From an uncultured Anaerolineae bacterium (lineage in GTDB: Bacteria; Chloroflexota; Anaerolineae; Aggregatilineales; Phototrophicaceae), in assembly GCA_937944445.1 (NCBI GenBank), contig CALDYP010000002.1:1-62658 (forward strand): a stretch of DNA of 62,658 bases. The letters are read 5' to 3'. The notes below the pieces were generated by a model. It did not search any database and was not told the origin of the DNA. It worked only from the letters and a program-made list of their open reading frames with translations. Below, piece after piece: positions 8,764-18,113 of this stretch (positions are counted from its first letter, which is position 1; the number at the start of each line of letters is the position of its first letter). The translations under genes were made by a program, and so were the position numbers.

Positions 8764-11280
8764 CTAGCTAGCGGCTTCAAGGGTTGGCATAACAATGGAA
8801 ACCGTCGTCCCCTCGTTCGGCGCGCTCTGGACGTCAATCTGGCCGTTGTGGGCCTCCACGACGCGGCGCACAATCGACAGGCCAATGCCCAGACCGGGGG
8901 TGCTGTCCGTGGGGTTGTGCTGCCAGAAGACGTCAAAGATATACGGCTGGTGATCAGGGTGAATGCCTGAACCGGTGTCGCGTACTTGAATGCAGAGGCC
9001 TTGCTCTATGCAGTACACGTCGATGTAGATCGCCCCATCGGGCGGGGTGAAGCGATAGGCGTTGTCAAGAATTTGCACAATGGCTTCTTTCAAATAACCG
9101 GCATGTGCCATCACCAGCGGCAGCCCTTCTTCGATCGTCAGCGTCAACGGCGGTGACTCACGATGCTCCATGTTTGCAGCTTGACAGACGTCCCTCACAG
9201 TCAACGACACATTCAGCGGCGCAAGCGTTATAATCGTGCCGCTTTCGAGGCGCGCCAGCAAGAAGAGCGCATCCAAAATTTTCACTAGGCGATTAATCTG
9301 CTGCTGAATGAGCACCGCCCGCCATTCACGCGATGAGGCATCTTCTGAGCGCGCCATCAAGTAGGCGCTGGAGTTGATGATCGCCAGCGGGGTGCGGAAC
9401 TCATGCGAGGCTTTCTCGATGAACTGCCTCAGCAGCCGCACACGCTCTTGCTCCAAAGCGAGGTCAAACTCGCGCTCTTGCGCCTCTTTGTTAGCCGTCA
9501 CGTTGCGGACAATGGTCAGCGCTTCGCCGGGCTGCGAGGCCACCATGCGCGCCTCGTAGCTCTTCAGCGCACCACCAATTTCTAGGTCATATTCGATCAC
9601 CTGCTCTTGATTGGTGAGCATCACGCGGCGCAGCGCTTCCATCACTTTCGCGCTGACATCCGCTGGCAGCAGTTGGTCAATCCGACGACCGATGATCTGG
9701 TCTCTCGGCGCGACTAAATCGCTGTCGTTGGGCGCGTGTAAGTCGAGGTAGACGCCGTCCGCGTTCAGCCGCAGCACCAGATCGGGCAAGGCGCTCAGCA
9801 GCGCACGCAGCCGCCCTTCGCTCTCGATCAAAGCCATCTCGGAGCGCTTACGCTCGATCAAGTGCCCGAACGTGCTGCCGAGGATCGAGAGCAGCTCGCT
9901 TTCATACAAGCGCGGTGGCCGCTTCGTGATGAGGTTGTCAGTCACCAAGTAGCCAATCGCGCGTGTCCCATTCCACAGCGCCGACTGAGCAGCCCAGCCT
10001 TCGCCAACGGGCAGCCTATCGTCGTAGAGCGTCACCCCTTCTAACAACCGAACATGATCGGGCATCTGAGCGATGTGCAGCGTCCAGTGGTCTTCGGTGA
10101 CGCGCTCGGTGTAGTAGCGTTCATCGCGCAGCGCGCCCGTGGGGTCACATCCAAACGTGCCATACAAGGTCGTCCCGTCCTCGCTCAGCAGCATCAGCCC
10201 AACCCGCTCCAGACCCAGCCGCTGCTGCGCCTGAGACACCATCTGCTTGAGCAGTTCATCTAGGTCGCGCGATTCACTCAGCTCAAGATGCAAAAGCTGC
10301 AGCGCGCGCATGTCATCGACGAATCTTTGTTGATTTTGCTCGGCCAGCCGCGCCTCGGTAATGTCCGCAAAAGAGACGACGACGCCGGGCGTTGTCTTGA
10401 GCTTGCGCGACGAGATCGAAATCCAGCGCAGCGCCCTGTTCGGTTGATGCACCCCCATCACAACGCCAGATAGTTCCTGCCCGGTGCGCAGCGTCACCAT
10501 AACAGGGTGCTCTTCAGGCGGGAAGGGGGACCCGTCCTCGTGGATCGACTGCCACTGTGGATCAAAAGAATCTTTGCCGAGCAGTTGATCCGTCGTCAGG
10601 CCGAGGATGGCCGCCGCCGCTTCGTTCGAGGCGATGATGGAGCCGTTCGGCGCGTGGACGACCACCCCTTCCGAGAGCGATGAAACCGCTGAACGATAGA
10701 GTTCCTCGCTTTGCAGCAGTTGCTGGCGATAGTGGAAATTGAGCAGCGTAGAAATAACAATCAACGACACCGTGACGCCGAAGAACACCAACAAAGCATA
10801 GACCAACGAGGCAGGAACCGAACGGGTGGTGAAGAACCATCCGATCACGCCGATAGAGAGCAGCACGACCACTATGAGCGCTCGGCGGTTGAAGAAAAAG
10901 CTGGCAAACGCCACGCCGAGGGATAGAAAGTACAGCGTCTGCATCTGGGCCACAGTGTCGCCGGGTGCGATCAAGAGGATGCCCATCACCATGAAGAAAA
11001 CAGACGCAACCAACAAGGCCGCCCCAACGAGGTAGTAACGGGTGCGGCTCAGCAAGTAGACCCCAGTCAAAATGACCAACGTCCCAGCTGCGACGAAGCG
11101 AACCTCAGAGAAGGCTTGCATCAACACTACCAGCAACAAGAGCAGCACACAACTTGAGACAAGCAGCGCGCCTGCTATCGAGGCTAAAATACGCGCGCGC
11201 TGCCGCTGGTCGCTGTCCGTCAATTGATCAGATGGTTGAGTTAGCACGTCTAGCAGATTCAACAGTTTAGTCCACCACAT
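8764..11280 (-). CDS. Membrane-bound PAS-GAF-PAS hybrid-input sensor histidine kinase
   Basis: An 838-residue sensor kinase. About six membrane helices (residues 30-190) are followed by a PAS domain (about 195-310, NEAAAAILGLTTDQLLG), a GAF domain (about 335-490), a second PAS (about 495-615), HisKA with the phospho-acceptor in KASHEFRTPLAI, and a C-terminal HATPase with N-box VQILDNAYRFTPPDG and G-boxes DTGSGIHPD and GLGIGLSIVRRVVE. No receiver domain or partner response regulator lies nearby. ATG at 11280 is chosen; a TTG one codon upstream (11283) is also possible, and GGAG lies 9 bases before the ATG. The signal is unknown. Confidence 0.85.
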   Translation of the reverse strand: MWWTKLLNLLDVLTQPSDQLTDSDQRQRARILASIAGALLVSSCVLLLLLVVLMQAFSEVRFVAAGTLVILTGVYLLSRTRYYLVGAALLVASVFFMVMGILLIAPGDTVAQMQTLYFLSLGVAFASFFFNRRALIVVVLLSIGVIGWFFTTRSVPASLVYALLVFFGVTVSLIVISTLLNFHYRQQLLQSEELYRSAVSSLSEGVVVHAPNGSIIASNEAAAAILGLTTDQLLGKDSFDPQWQSIHEDGSPFPPEEHPVMVTLRTGQELSGVVMGVHQPNRALRWISISSRKLKTTPGVVVSFADITEARLAEQNQQRFVDDMRALQLLHLELSESRDLDELLKQMVSQAQQRLGLERVGLMLLSEDGTTLYGTFGCDPTGALRDERYYTERVTEDHWTLHIAQMPDHVRLLEGVTLYDDRLPVGEGWAAQSALWNGTRAIGYLVTDNLITKRPPRLYESELLSILGSTFGHLIERKRSEMALIESEGRLRALLSALPDLVLRLNADGVYLDLHAPNDSDLVAPRDQIIGRRIDQLLPADVSAKVMEALRRVMLTNQEQVIEYDLEIGGALKSYEARMVASQPGEALTIVRNVTANKEAQEREFDLALEQERVRLLRQFIEKASHEFRTPLAIINSSAYLMARSEDASSREWRAVLIQQQINRLVKILDALFLLARLESGTIITLAPLNVSLTVRDVCQAANMEHRESPPLTLTIEEGLPLVMAHAGYLKEAIVQILDNAYRFTPPDGAIYIDVYCIEQGLCIQVRDTGSGIHPDHQPYIFDVFWQHNPTDSTPGLGIGLSIVRRVVEAHNGQIDVQSAPNEGTTVSIVMPTLEAAS

Positions 11281-11391
11281 CAACGACTGCTCCGTGCCCT
11301 TTGTCTATATTTCAATATTTAAACACATCTCTATTTTAAGCAGATCTTAATTCAAGTTCTATCACAAATTATCTAACATACTGCGCGGCGT

Positions 11392-12306
11392 TCACAACAA
11401 ATCGGCCACCTTCGGCGCAGACAGCGACAAGGCTTGCAGAAAAGCGCGCTGAACCAAGCTGAACGGCTGCTGCTTGCTCCACAACATCAGCAGCGACCGC
11501 TCAAGGTTGACGCCCTCAAGGCGCAGGCTCAACAGTTCTTTGCGCGCCACCTCGCGCTCGATCACATAATCCGGCAAGACTGCCACCCCCATCCCATTGA
11601 GCAGCGCGAACTTGATCGCTCCCGGGCTGTCCAGCTCGGCCACGATCTTCAGGCGCGCTGCGGCCTCGCCGAGCGCCGCCTCTAACCATTTGCGCGCACG
11701 GCTGCCGGGTTGGCGCGTGATGAACGGCTCTTTGAGCAGTTCAGGCACGGTGACAGACGCGCGCCCGCGCCATGCGTGCGCTGGGTTCGCCACGACGCGG
11801 TAAGTCACCTGCTGCACAGGGTGCGCCCCCAGCAGCGGCTCGTTGAACTCGCTCGGCTCAGCTTCCACAAAGCCCAAATCGTAGCGCCCACCCAGCACAT
11901 CGCGCGCGACCTCCAGCGTCAAGGCGGTTTGCAAGTTCACGTTGATCTGCGGGTGCTGCTCGCGGAACTGGTTCAGCCAGCGCGGCAGCAGGTAGACGCT
12001 CACGCCGGGCGTCGCGGCCACCGTGAGCGAACGGTCTTCCAGCGCCTGCACCTGCGCGATGCTGCGCTCGGCCTCGCTCACCAGATCGAGGATGCGCCCT
12101 GCGTACTCATACAGTTGTTCACCCGCGGCGGTGGGCTGGATGCCGCGCGGCGTGCGCTGGAACAGCTTGACGCCGAGCGCTGCCTCTAAGTCCTGCACGT
12201 GCTGGCTGACCACCGACTGCGCCAGATACAACGACTGCGCCGCACGGTTAAAGCTGCCCTGCTCATACACCGCGCGGAACAACGCCAACTTGTGAAGCGT
12301 GATCAT
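11392..12306 (-). CDS. LysR-family transcriptional regulator
   Basis: A 304-residue LysR-type regulator. The N-terminal winged helix-turn-helix (residues about 3-60) includes GSFNRAAQSLYLAQSVVSQH and LEAALGVKLFQRTPRG. The effector-binding domain follows (residues about 90-295). It is transcribed divergently from the flavoprotein gene at 12426, the usual arrangement for a LysR regulator and its target. Phased inverted repeats with a T-N11-A motif lie in the shared intergenic region (12319-12357). The co-inducer is unknown. Confidence 0.9.
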   Translation of the reverse strand: MITLHKLALFRAVYEQGSFNRAAQSLYLAQSVVSQHVQDLEAALGVKLFQRTPRGIQPTAAGEQLYEYAGRILDLVSEAERSIAQVQALEDRSLTVAATPGVSVYLLPRWLNQFREQHPQINVNLQTALTLEVARDVLGGRYDLGFVEAEPSEFNEPLLGAHPVQQVTYRVVANPAHAWRGRASVTVPELLKEPFITRQPGSRARKWLEAALGEAAARLKIVAELDSPGAIKFALLNGMGVAVLPDYVIEREVARKELLSLRLEGVNLERSLLMLWSKQQPFSLVQRAFLQALSLSAPKVADLL

Positions 12307-12318
12307 GGCTCAAGACCT

Positions 12319-12357
12319 ATCGCTTTTTACGATAACACTTTATCGCATTCTGGCGAT
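12319..12357. promoter_or_regulatory. Phased inverted repeats, probable LysR operator
   Basis: Four half-sites alternate ATCG (12319), CGAT (12330), ATCG (12342) and CGAT (12354) at steps of 11-12 bases, about one helical turn. The first pair forms TCG-N7-CGA, a T-N11-A LysR box. The middle pair forms CGATAA-CACT-TTATCG, and the last forms ATCGC-N6-GCGAT. They lie just upstream of the LysR start and about 70-100 bases before the divergent flavoprotein gene, consistent with autoregulation and target control. Binding is inferred. Confidence 0.6.
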
Positions 12358-12425
12358 CACGCCAAACCGTTCGACGTGTTTATGATAAACGCCGTTGGTG
12401 AACTGAATTGTTAATGAGGATGAAG

Positions 12426-14159
12426 ATGACAGTTGATAAGCAGCGTTGGGATGTACTGGTCATTGGGTCAGGCGCAGCCGGCCTGCGTGCAGCAATTGCC
12501 GCACACGAGGCCGGCCAGCGCGTTTTGATCGTCGGCAAGAGCGTTAAGCGCGACGCGCACACCGTGCTAGCGGCAGGCGGCATCAACGCCGTGCTGGGCA
12601 CGCGCGACCCTGAAGATAGCTGGCAGCAGCACTTTGCCGATACCTTCATTGAGAGCTACTACCTTGCCGACCCGCACACGGTCGAGTTGATGGTCAAGGA
12701 TGCGCCGCGCGCCATCGAGGAACTCGTCAGCTATGGGATGGCGTTTGCCCGCACCCCTGACGGCAAGATCGACCAGCGCTACTTTGGCGCGCACAAGTAC
12801 CGCCGCACCTGCTACGTAGGCGATTCCACCGGGCGCGCCGTGCTCTACGCGCTGGCTGACCAAGTCGACAGGCTCAACATCCCTGTGTTGGAGCATCAAT
12901 ACGTGACGCGCCTGCTGATGAACGAAGGCGCATGCGTCGGGGCGTTTGCGTTCAACGTCAAGACGGGCCAGCGCACCGCCTTCATCGCGGATGCGGTGGT
13001 GCTGGCGACAGGCGGCCACACTCGCCTGTGGCAGCGCAGCAGCTCGCGGCAGGACGAAAACACCGGCGACGGGATGTACTTGGCGCTGCTGGCTGGCGCG
13101 GAGCTGTCTGACATGGAGTTGGTGCAGTTCCACCCCACCGGCATGGTCGCGCCCGAGTCAATGCTGGGGACGCTCGTCACCGAGGCGGTGCGCGGCGAAG
13201 GCGGTCGCCTCTACAACGCGCTGGGCGAGCGCTTCATGGAGAAGTACGACCCCGAGCGCATGGAGCTTTCCACCCGTGACCGCGTGGCGCTGGCCAACTA
13301 CACCGAGATCATCGAAGGGCGCGGCGGCCCCAACGGCGGCGTCTTCCTCGACATCAGCCACCGCAGCAAAGAATACATCCTCGAAAAGCTACCACGCATG
13401 TACCAGCAGTTCATGGACGCGCAAGGCCTCGACATCAGCCAAGCGCCGATGGAAGTCGCGCCGACTGCCCATTACAGCATGGGCGGCGTAGTCGTTGAGC
13501 CAGAAACGCACGCCACGCGCATCCCCGGCCTGTTCGCCGCCGGTGAGGTGACGAGCGGGCTGCACGGCGCGAATCGGCTGGGCGGCAACTCACTCGCGGA
13601 AACAGTCGTCTTTGGGCGCTATGCTGGCGAAGCAGCCGCCGCTTATGCCGACGCCCACGGCGGCCAATCGGCCACCGAAGCCACGCTGCGCGCGGCGGAC
13701 GACGCGCTCAACGCCTTGATCCACGCCGGCAGCGAGGATGGCCGCGCGCTCGAACGCGACATCCGCACCCTCATGTGGGAACACTGCGGCGTCGTGCGTG
13801 ATGAGCAGCGTCTGCTGGCCGGGCTGGCCAAGCTGAGCGAGCTACGCGCGCGCGTCGCTCAGATGAACGTCCGCGTTGGCGAAACGCATCATGACCTCGC
13901 GCTGGCGATGGACTTGCAAGCCGCGCTCATCACGTCAGAGGCGACGCTGCGCGGGGCGCTCGAACGGCGCGAGAGCCGCGGCGCGCACCAGCGCTATGAC
14001 TATCCCAACCTCGACGAGGCGATGACCGTCAACTTCATCATCACGCTCGACGGCGATGAACAGCGCGTCACTGCGCGGCCTGTCGCCCCCGTCTCAGATG
14101 AGTTGAAGGCTTACCTCGCCCAAGAGGAGCTGTCGCTTACCGGGCGCTTGCTCGAGTAA
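12426..14159 (+). CDS. Flavoprotein oxidoreductase of the SdhA/FrdA/NadB family
   Basis: A 577-residue FAD enzyme. The N-terminal dinucleotide fold is VLVIGSGAAGLRAAIAAHEAG, followed by LAAGGINAVLG, QFHPTGM, TEAVRGEGGRLYN, the active-site segment STRDRVALAN and the FAD-binding AGEVTSGLHGANRLGGNSL. It has the C-terminal helical domain of succinate dehydrogenase/fumarate reductase flavoproteins. No iron-sulfur or membrane-anchor genes are adjacent, so it could be a stand-alone fumarate reductase-like or L-aspartate oxidase-like enzyme. ATG at 12426 follows AGGA by 5 bases; ATGs at 12414 and 12420 are alternatives. Probably controlled by the divergent LysR regulator. Confidence 0.8.
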   Translation: MTVDKQRWDVLVIGSGAAGLRAAIAAHEAGQRVLIVGKSVKRDAHTVLAAGGINAVLGTRDPEDSWQQHFADTFIESYYLADPHTVELMVKDAPRAIEELVSYGMAFARTPDGKIDQRYFGAHKYRRTCYVGDSTGRAVLYALADQVDRLNIPVLEHQYVTRLLMNEGACVGAFAFNVKTGQRTAFIADAVVLATGGHTRLWQRSSSRQDENTGDGMYLALLAGAELSDMELVQFHPTGMVAPESMLGTLVTEAVRGEGGRLYNALGERFMEKYDPERMELSTRDRVALANYTEIIEGRGGPNGGVFLDISHRSKEYILEKLPRMYQQFMDAQGLDISQAPMEVAPTAHYSMGGVVVEPETHATRIPGLFAAGEVTSGLHGANRLGGNSLAETVVFGRYAGEAAAAYADAHGGQSATEATLRAADDALNALIHAGSEDGRALERDIRTLMWEHCGVVRDEQRLLAGLAKLSELRARVAQMNVRVGETHHDLALAMDLQAALITSEATLRGALERRESRGAHQRYDYPNLDEAMTVNFIITLDGDEQRVTARPVAPVSDELKAYLAQEELSLTGRLLE

Positions 14160-14197
14160 GCATCCAGAGCTTCGCCAAAAGCCTTTACAAAACAAGA

Positions 14198-14226
14198 GAC
14201 CCTCAACCAAGCTGAGGGTCTTTTTT
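14198..14226 (+). terminator. Rho-independent terminator
   Basis: A perfect 8-bp stem (GACCCTCA, 14198-14205, with TGAGGGTC, 14213-14220) closes a 7-base loop and is followed by six T residues at 14221-14226. It lies 38 bases after the flavoprotein stop and isolates that gene from the ABC transporter operon. Confidence 0.9.
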
Positions 14227-14348
14227 GCTCACAATTCAGGAGTTTGAACGCATAAAAAATTTCCAAAGGGTTGACTTAAAGCTACCTTAACAAACCTGTA
14301 CTATTATCATAACGTTGCACATCTATGGTAGTGTCGTAAGTAAAACGG

Positions 14349-15626
14349 ATGAAAGCTGAGCATATGACGGCACAAGCCTCACCCGTTGCCTCCACTGGTA
14401 ACGCGCCCTCTCAATTCCACTTAACCCCAAGGTTCAGAGATAACGTCGCAGGCTGGCTGTTCGTCTTTCCCGCCGCTCTGTTGGTGTTCGTCTTCGGGAT
14501 CTTTCCGATCGGCTATGCGGCCTACATGAGCCTGTTCAACTGGCGCATTCGGCAGGGCGCGTTCTTCTGCGACACCGCCAACGAAGGCCTCATCGTCAAC
14601 AGCCCGCAAAACGCCCTGTTGTGGATCGGCGGCTGTCTTGAACAGTACCGCGTGAACATCATCGGCGATTGGGGCGGGATGATCATCTTCTGCTTGGGCT
14701 TCGTGGCGCTCTTCGGGGTCTACCGCCTGTGGACGTGGCCGGGTTGGCCGCGCCAAGATGAGACGCTCTATTTCTTGATGCGGCTGGGCGTGATGCTGGC
14801 AGGGCTGGCCGTCGCCTTTACCATCATCTCGCACGGCTATGAGATGATGTCTGGCGCGCTGCGCCCGCGCGATCGCGACTTCCTTCACGGCTTGCAGATC
14901 ACCTTCTACTACGCCTTCGGCAGCATCCCGCTTCAGCTGGCGTTTGGGTTGGTGCTGGCCTACGTGCTGCACGGCAAGATACGCGGCAAGCAGGTCTACC
15001 GCATGTTGTTCTTCCTGCCCTACGTGACGCCAACAGTGGCGGCGGCGGTGGTGTTCGGCTTCATCTTTAGCGGGCGTGACACCTCGCTCGCCAACCAAGC
15101 GATCACCGCGCTGGGCTTCCCGTTGCAGCGCTGGCTGTCTGAGCCGCGCCCCTTCGTAAACGTGATGTTCGGCTGGAACCTAGAAGGCTTCCTCGCAGGG
15201 CCGAGCATGGCGCTAGTGTGCGTGATCCTGCTGGGCATCTGGACGTACACCGGCTACAACGCGATCATCTTCATGGCAGGCCTCGGCAATATCCCCACCG
15301 ACTTATACGAAGCGGCCAAAGTGGACGGCGCGAGCGAGTGGCACTTGTTCCGCTACATCACGCTGCCACTGCTGTCACCCGTCACGTTCTACCTGTCCGT
15401 GCTGGGCTTCATCGGCACATTTACGGCGTTTAACACCCTGTTCGTCATGCGAACGCCCGCCTCTCAGGGCACGTTAGACACGGCGGCGTTAGTCATCTTC
15501 GACACCTTCAGAGAGCAAAACCGCTGGGGGGAAGCCGCTGCCCAAGCGATTGTCCTCATGTTGATCGTCCTTGCGCTCACTCAATTCCAACGCAGTGTGT
15601 TTGAAAAGCAGGTGTTCTATGGCTGA
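14349..15626 (+). CDS. Carbohydrate ABC transporter permease (MalF/UgpA type) with extra membrane insert
   Basis: A 425-residue inner-membrane permease. The C-terminal half is a standard binding-protein-dependent transport domain with the EAA loop ([20 protein letters not shown]) that contacts the ATPase. After the first helix there is an insertion of roughly 100 residues containing two additional hydrophobic segments ([15 protein letters not shown] and [16 protein letters not shown]), making it longer than typical 290-300 residue UgpA-type permeases. ATG at 14349 is used; 14364 is an alternative and neither has a strong ribosome-binding site. Its stop overlaps the next permease start by 8 bases. 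Confidence 0.85.
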   Translation: MKAEHMTAQASPVASTGNAPSQFHLTPRFRDNVAGWLFVFPAALLVFVFGIFPIGYAAYMSLFNWRIRQGAFFCDTANEGLIVNSPQNALLWIGGCLEQYRVNIIGDWGGMIIFCLGFVALFGVYRLWTWPGWPRQDETLYFLMRLGVMLAGLAVAFTIISHGYEMMSGALRPRDRDFLHGLQITFYYAFGSIPLQLAFGLVLAYVLHGKIRGKQVYRMLFFLPYVTPTVAAAVVFGFIFSGRDTSLANQAITALGFPLQRWLSEPRPFVNVMFGWNLEGFLAGPSMALVCVILLGIWTYTGYNAIIFMAGLGNIPTDLYEAAKVDGASEWHLFRYITLPLLSPVTFYLSVLGFIGTFTAFNTLFVMRTPASQGTLDTAALVIFDTFREQNRWGEAAAQAIVLMLIVLALTQFQRSVFEKQVFYG

Positions 15627-16560
15627 TAACGTGTTACAGCGTGCCACCCCAACCTACGCCGAAGCGGTGCACCATCCGCGCGTCCCGTGGCAGCGCTACG
15701 TGGGCCGAGCGCTGATGTACACCATCCTGACGATTGCCGCCATCGTGGCCATGTTCCCCTTCTTCTGGATGATCTCCACCTCGCTCATGACGCTGGGTGA
15801 GACCCAGATTCGAAGCTGGCTGCCCACTGTGCCGCAGTGGGGCAACTACGCCCAAGCGTGGGAACAAGCTCAGTTCAGCCGTTATTTCATGAACAGCGTC
15901 ATCATCACTGCCACGACGATCGCCGGCCTGCTCTACATGTCGATCACCGCCGCCTACGCCTTCGCGCGCATCAACTTCTTCGGGAAGAACATCCTGTTCA
16001 CGATGCTGCTCATCACGTTGATGATCCCTGAAGCCGTGACGCTCATTCCCAACTACCTCACCATCAGCGGCCAAATTTTCCCGCTGCCGGTTGTGACGCC
16101 CACCGGGGAGGCGTCGTTCCGCTTAGGCAACAGTTGGATCGACTCGCTGCCTGCCCTAACCGTGCCGTTCATGGGCAGCGCCTTCAGCATCTTCTTGCTG
16201 CGGCAGTTCTTCGCGCAGATCCCTAACGAGCTGTGGGAGGCCGCCCGCATCGACGGCGCAGGCCACGTGCGCTTCTTGCTGCAAATCGTCCTGCCGATCA
16301 GCACTGCGCCGATCATGACCGTCTCACTGCTGACGTTCATCGGCGCGTGGAACGCCTTCCTGTGGCCGTTGATCGTGACGAACGACGACCGCTGGCGGCC
16401 GATTACGGTCGGCTTGTACCGCTTCAGCGATGAGGCCGGCACGCAGTTCCACCTGCTAATGGCTGGGGCGCTCATCACCATCCTGCCGATTTTGATCCTG
16501 TACTTCTTCACACAGAAGACCTTCACGGCAGGCATTGCCACCACTGGGCTGAAGGGCTAA
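15619..16560 (+). CDS. Carbohydrate ABC transporter permease (MalG/UgpE type)
   Basis: A 313-residue, six-helix inner-membrane permease. The EAA motif is seen as [20 protein letters not shown]. The ATG at 15619 lies within the end of the preceding permease gene (8-base overlap) and begins [15 protein letters not shown]; an upstream in-frame start would give an implausibly long overlap. It forms the heterodimeric channel with the preceding protein. No ATPase gene follows, so a shared MsmX/UgpC-like ATPase encoded elsewhere is likely. Confidence 0.88.
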   Translation: MADNVLQRATPTYAEAVHHPRVPWQRYVGRALMYTILTIAAIVAMFPFFWMISTSLMTLGETQIRSWLPTVPQWGNYAQAWEQAQFSRYFMNSVIITATTIAGLLYMSITAAYAFARINFFGKNILFTMLLITLMIPEAVTLIPNYLTISGQIFPLPVVTPTGEASFRLGNSWIDSLPALTVPFMGSAFSIFLLRQFFAQIPNELWEAARIDGAGHVRFLLQIVLPISTAPIMTVSLLTFIGAWNAFLWPLIVTNDDRWRPITVGLYRFSDEAGTQFHLLMAGALITILPILILYFFTQKTFTAGIATTGLKG

Positions 16561-16614
16561 CACTCAGGGGGGCATCAACACACTTGGTAGTTTCGGCGCG
16601 TGTCGCCGTGCTAT

Positions 16615-16628
16615 GCGGGATAACCCGC
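16615..16628 (+). other. Small stem-loop before the binding-protein gene
   Basis: GCGGG-ATAA-CCCGC forms a compact stem-loop in the 101-base gap between the permease and binding-protein genes, 33 bases before the latter's start. It has no T tract. Such stems often stabilise the highly expressed binding-protein message after processing; that role is inference. Confidence 0.35.
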
Positions 16629-16661
16629 GAACGATAGTTAATCTATGGAGGAAAGCATCAC

Positions 16662-18014
16662 ATGATCAAGAAGGGATTTGTAGTCTTAGCTGCTTCACTG
16701 GCAGCGCTGTCCGGCGCGGTATTCGCTCAGGATGATCCGTATGCCAACGTTGACCCGAGCGGCCAGACGGTGGTTTTCTGGCACCAGCACAGCGGTCAGC
16801 GTGAAGCGCAGCTTCAGCAGATCATTGCCAACTTCAACGAAACCAACGAATTCGGCATCACGGTCGAAGCCATCAATCAGGGCAGCTACAACGACATCTA
16901 CAACCGCATGACGACCAACCTCGCCAGCGGTGAAGCTCTGCCGAGCCTCGTCGTCGCCTACGGCAACCAGTCAGCCACCTACTTCCTGCTGGACGGCGTG
17001 ATCGACCTGAACTTGCTGGTGAACAGCCCGACTTGGGGCCTGAGCGCCGAAGAACAAGCCGACTTCTTCCCGGCCTTCTTCGAAGCTGACGTCTTCCCGC
17101 AGTATGAGGGTGTGCGCCTCGGCTTCCCCCCGAACCGCTCGATGGAGATGATGTACCACAACAACGACTGGCTGGCCGAGCTGCGCGCAGCAGGCGCGAT
17201 TTCGTTCGACGGCCCGCCGCAGACGCCCGAGCAGTTCCGTGAGGCTGCCTGCGCCGCCACTGCCAACCCGTTCAGCGGCGCGACCAGCGACACCGCTAAC
17301 ATCGGCTACCAGCTCAGCACCGACGCCTCGCGCTTCGCTAGCTGGACGTTCGCCTTCGGTGGCGACATCTTCGACTACGACACCAACCAGTACACCCTGA
17401 ACAGCCCCGAAGCCGTGGCCGCCGTCACCTTCCTGAAGGAACTGTTCGACGCGGGCTGCGCTGGTGAGATCTTCGAGCGCTTCGGCGATCAGACCAACTT
17501 CGCCAACGGCGTGACGCTCTTCACGGTCGGCTCCAGCTCGGGCCAGCCGTTCTACGCCAGCGCGGTGGAAGCCGGCGCCAAGTTCAACTGGGGCATTTCC
17601 GCTGTCCCGCATGTGACTGAACAGCCCGTCCAGAACATCTACGGCGCGAGCGTCAGCATTCCCGTCACCACCCGCGAGCAGGAACTGGCCGCGTGGATCT
17701 TCGTCAAGTACTACACCTCGCCGGAAGTCCAGCGCGATTGGGCTATCGCCAGCCAGTACTTCCCCGTGCGTCAAAGCGCCGTCGAGCTGATGAGCGACTT
17801 CTTGGCGCAGAACACGGTGTACGCCGCCGCCTTCGAACTGCTGGAGTTCACCAAGCCAGAGCCGAGCGTCCCGGGTTATGACCCCGTTCGTGGTGAGATC
17901 AGCCGCGTGCTGACGGCCATCGTCACCGGCGCTGACACGCGCGACATCCAGACGATCCTCGACGAGCTGAACGAGTTCGCCAACGAGGAACTGGAATCCG
18001 CTTCGAACTTCTAA
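16662..18014 (+). CDS. Carbohydrate ABC transporter substrate-binding protein
   Basis: A 450-residue extracytoplasmic binding protein of the family-1 (MalE/UgpB-like) type. It has a Sec signal peptide (residues 1-22, cleavage likely after VFA) without a lipobox cysteine. The mature domain starts with QTVVFWHQHSG, and the C-terminal lobe includes IPVTTREQELAAWIFVKY and QRDWAIASQYFPVR, typical of sugar-binding members. A strong GGAGGAAA precedes the ATG. It is third in the operon after two permeases. The lack of a lipid anchor is notable for an organism presumed to have a single membrane; the ligand is unknown. Confidence 0.88.
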   Translation: MIKKGFVVLAASLAALSGAVFAQDDPYANVDPSGQTVVFWHQHSGQREAQLQQIIANFNETNEFGITVEAINQGSYNDIYNRMTTNLASGEALPSLVVAYGNQSATYFLLDGVIDLNLLVNSPTWGLSAEEQADFFPAFFEADVFPQYEGVRLGFPPNRSMEMMYHNNDWLAELRAAGAISFDGPPQTPEQFREAACAATANPFSGATSDTANIGYQLSTDASRFASWTFAFGGDIFDYDTNQYTLNSPEAVAAVTFLKELFDAGCAGEIFERFGDQTNFANGVTLFTVGSSSGQPFYASAVEAGAKFNWGISAVPHVTEQPVQNIYGASVSIPVTTREQELAAWIFVKYYTSPEVQRDWAIASQYFPVRQSAVELMSDFLAQNTVYAAAFELLEFTKPEPSVPGYDPVRGEISRVLTAIVTGADTRDIQTILDELNEFANEELESASNF

Positions 18015-18027
18015 TTCCGTCAAATTA

Positions 18028-18089
18028 GGGTGAGGCGTGCCTCGCCCCAACATGAGGTTGTTTTGTGGAGGGTTGGCGTGCCAACCCTC
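18028..18089. repeat. Two consecutive palindromic hairpins sharing a GGCGTGCC centre
   Basis: GGGTGAGGC-GT-GCCTCGCCC (18028-18047, one G-T wobble) is followed by GAGGGTTGGC-GT-GCCAACCCTC (18068-18089, perfect 10-bp stem). Both have the two-base GT centre. They lie between convergent genes (the binding protein on + and comEA on -), where they may terminate transcription from both sides, although no long T tract follows. The shared centre suggests a small dispersed palindromic repeat. Confidence 0.55.
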
Positions 18090-18113
18090 TTGCGCGTTGT
18101 GGGCGGCTCCTCT

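Noticed and set aside
14271..14304. TTGACT...TACTAT promoter before the ABC transporter
   Set aside because: The spacer would be 22 bases, too long for a standard sigma-70 promoter, and no better pair is seen.
16971..18053. 360-residue minus-strand frame opposite the sugar-binding protein
   Set aside because: It has no recognisable motif and mirrors a well-supported gene with signal peptide and ribosome-binding site.
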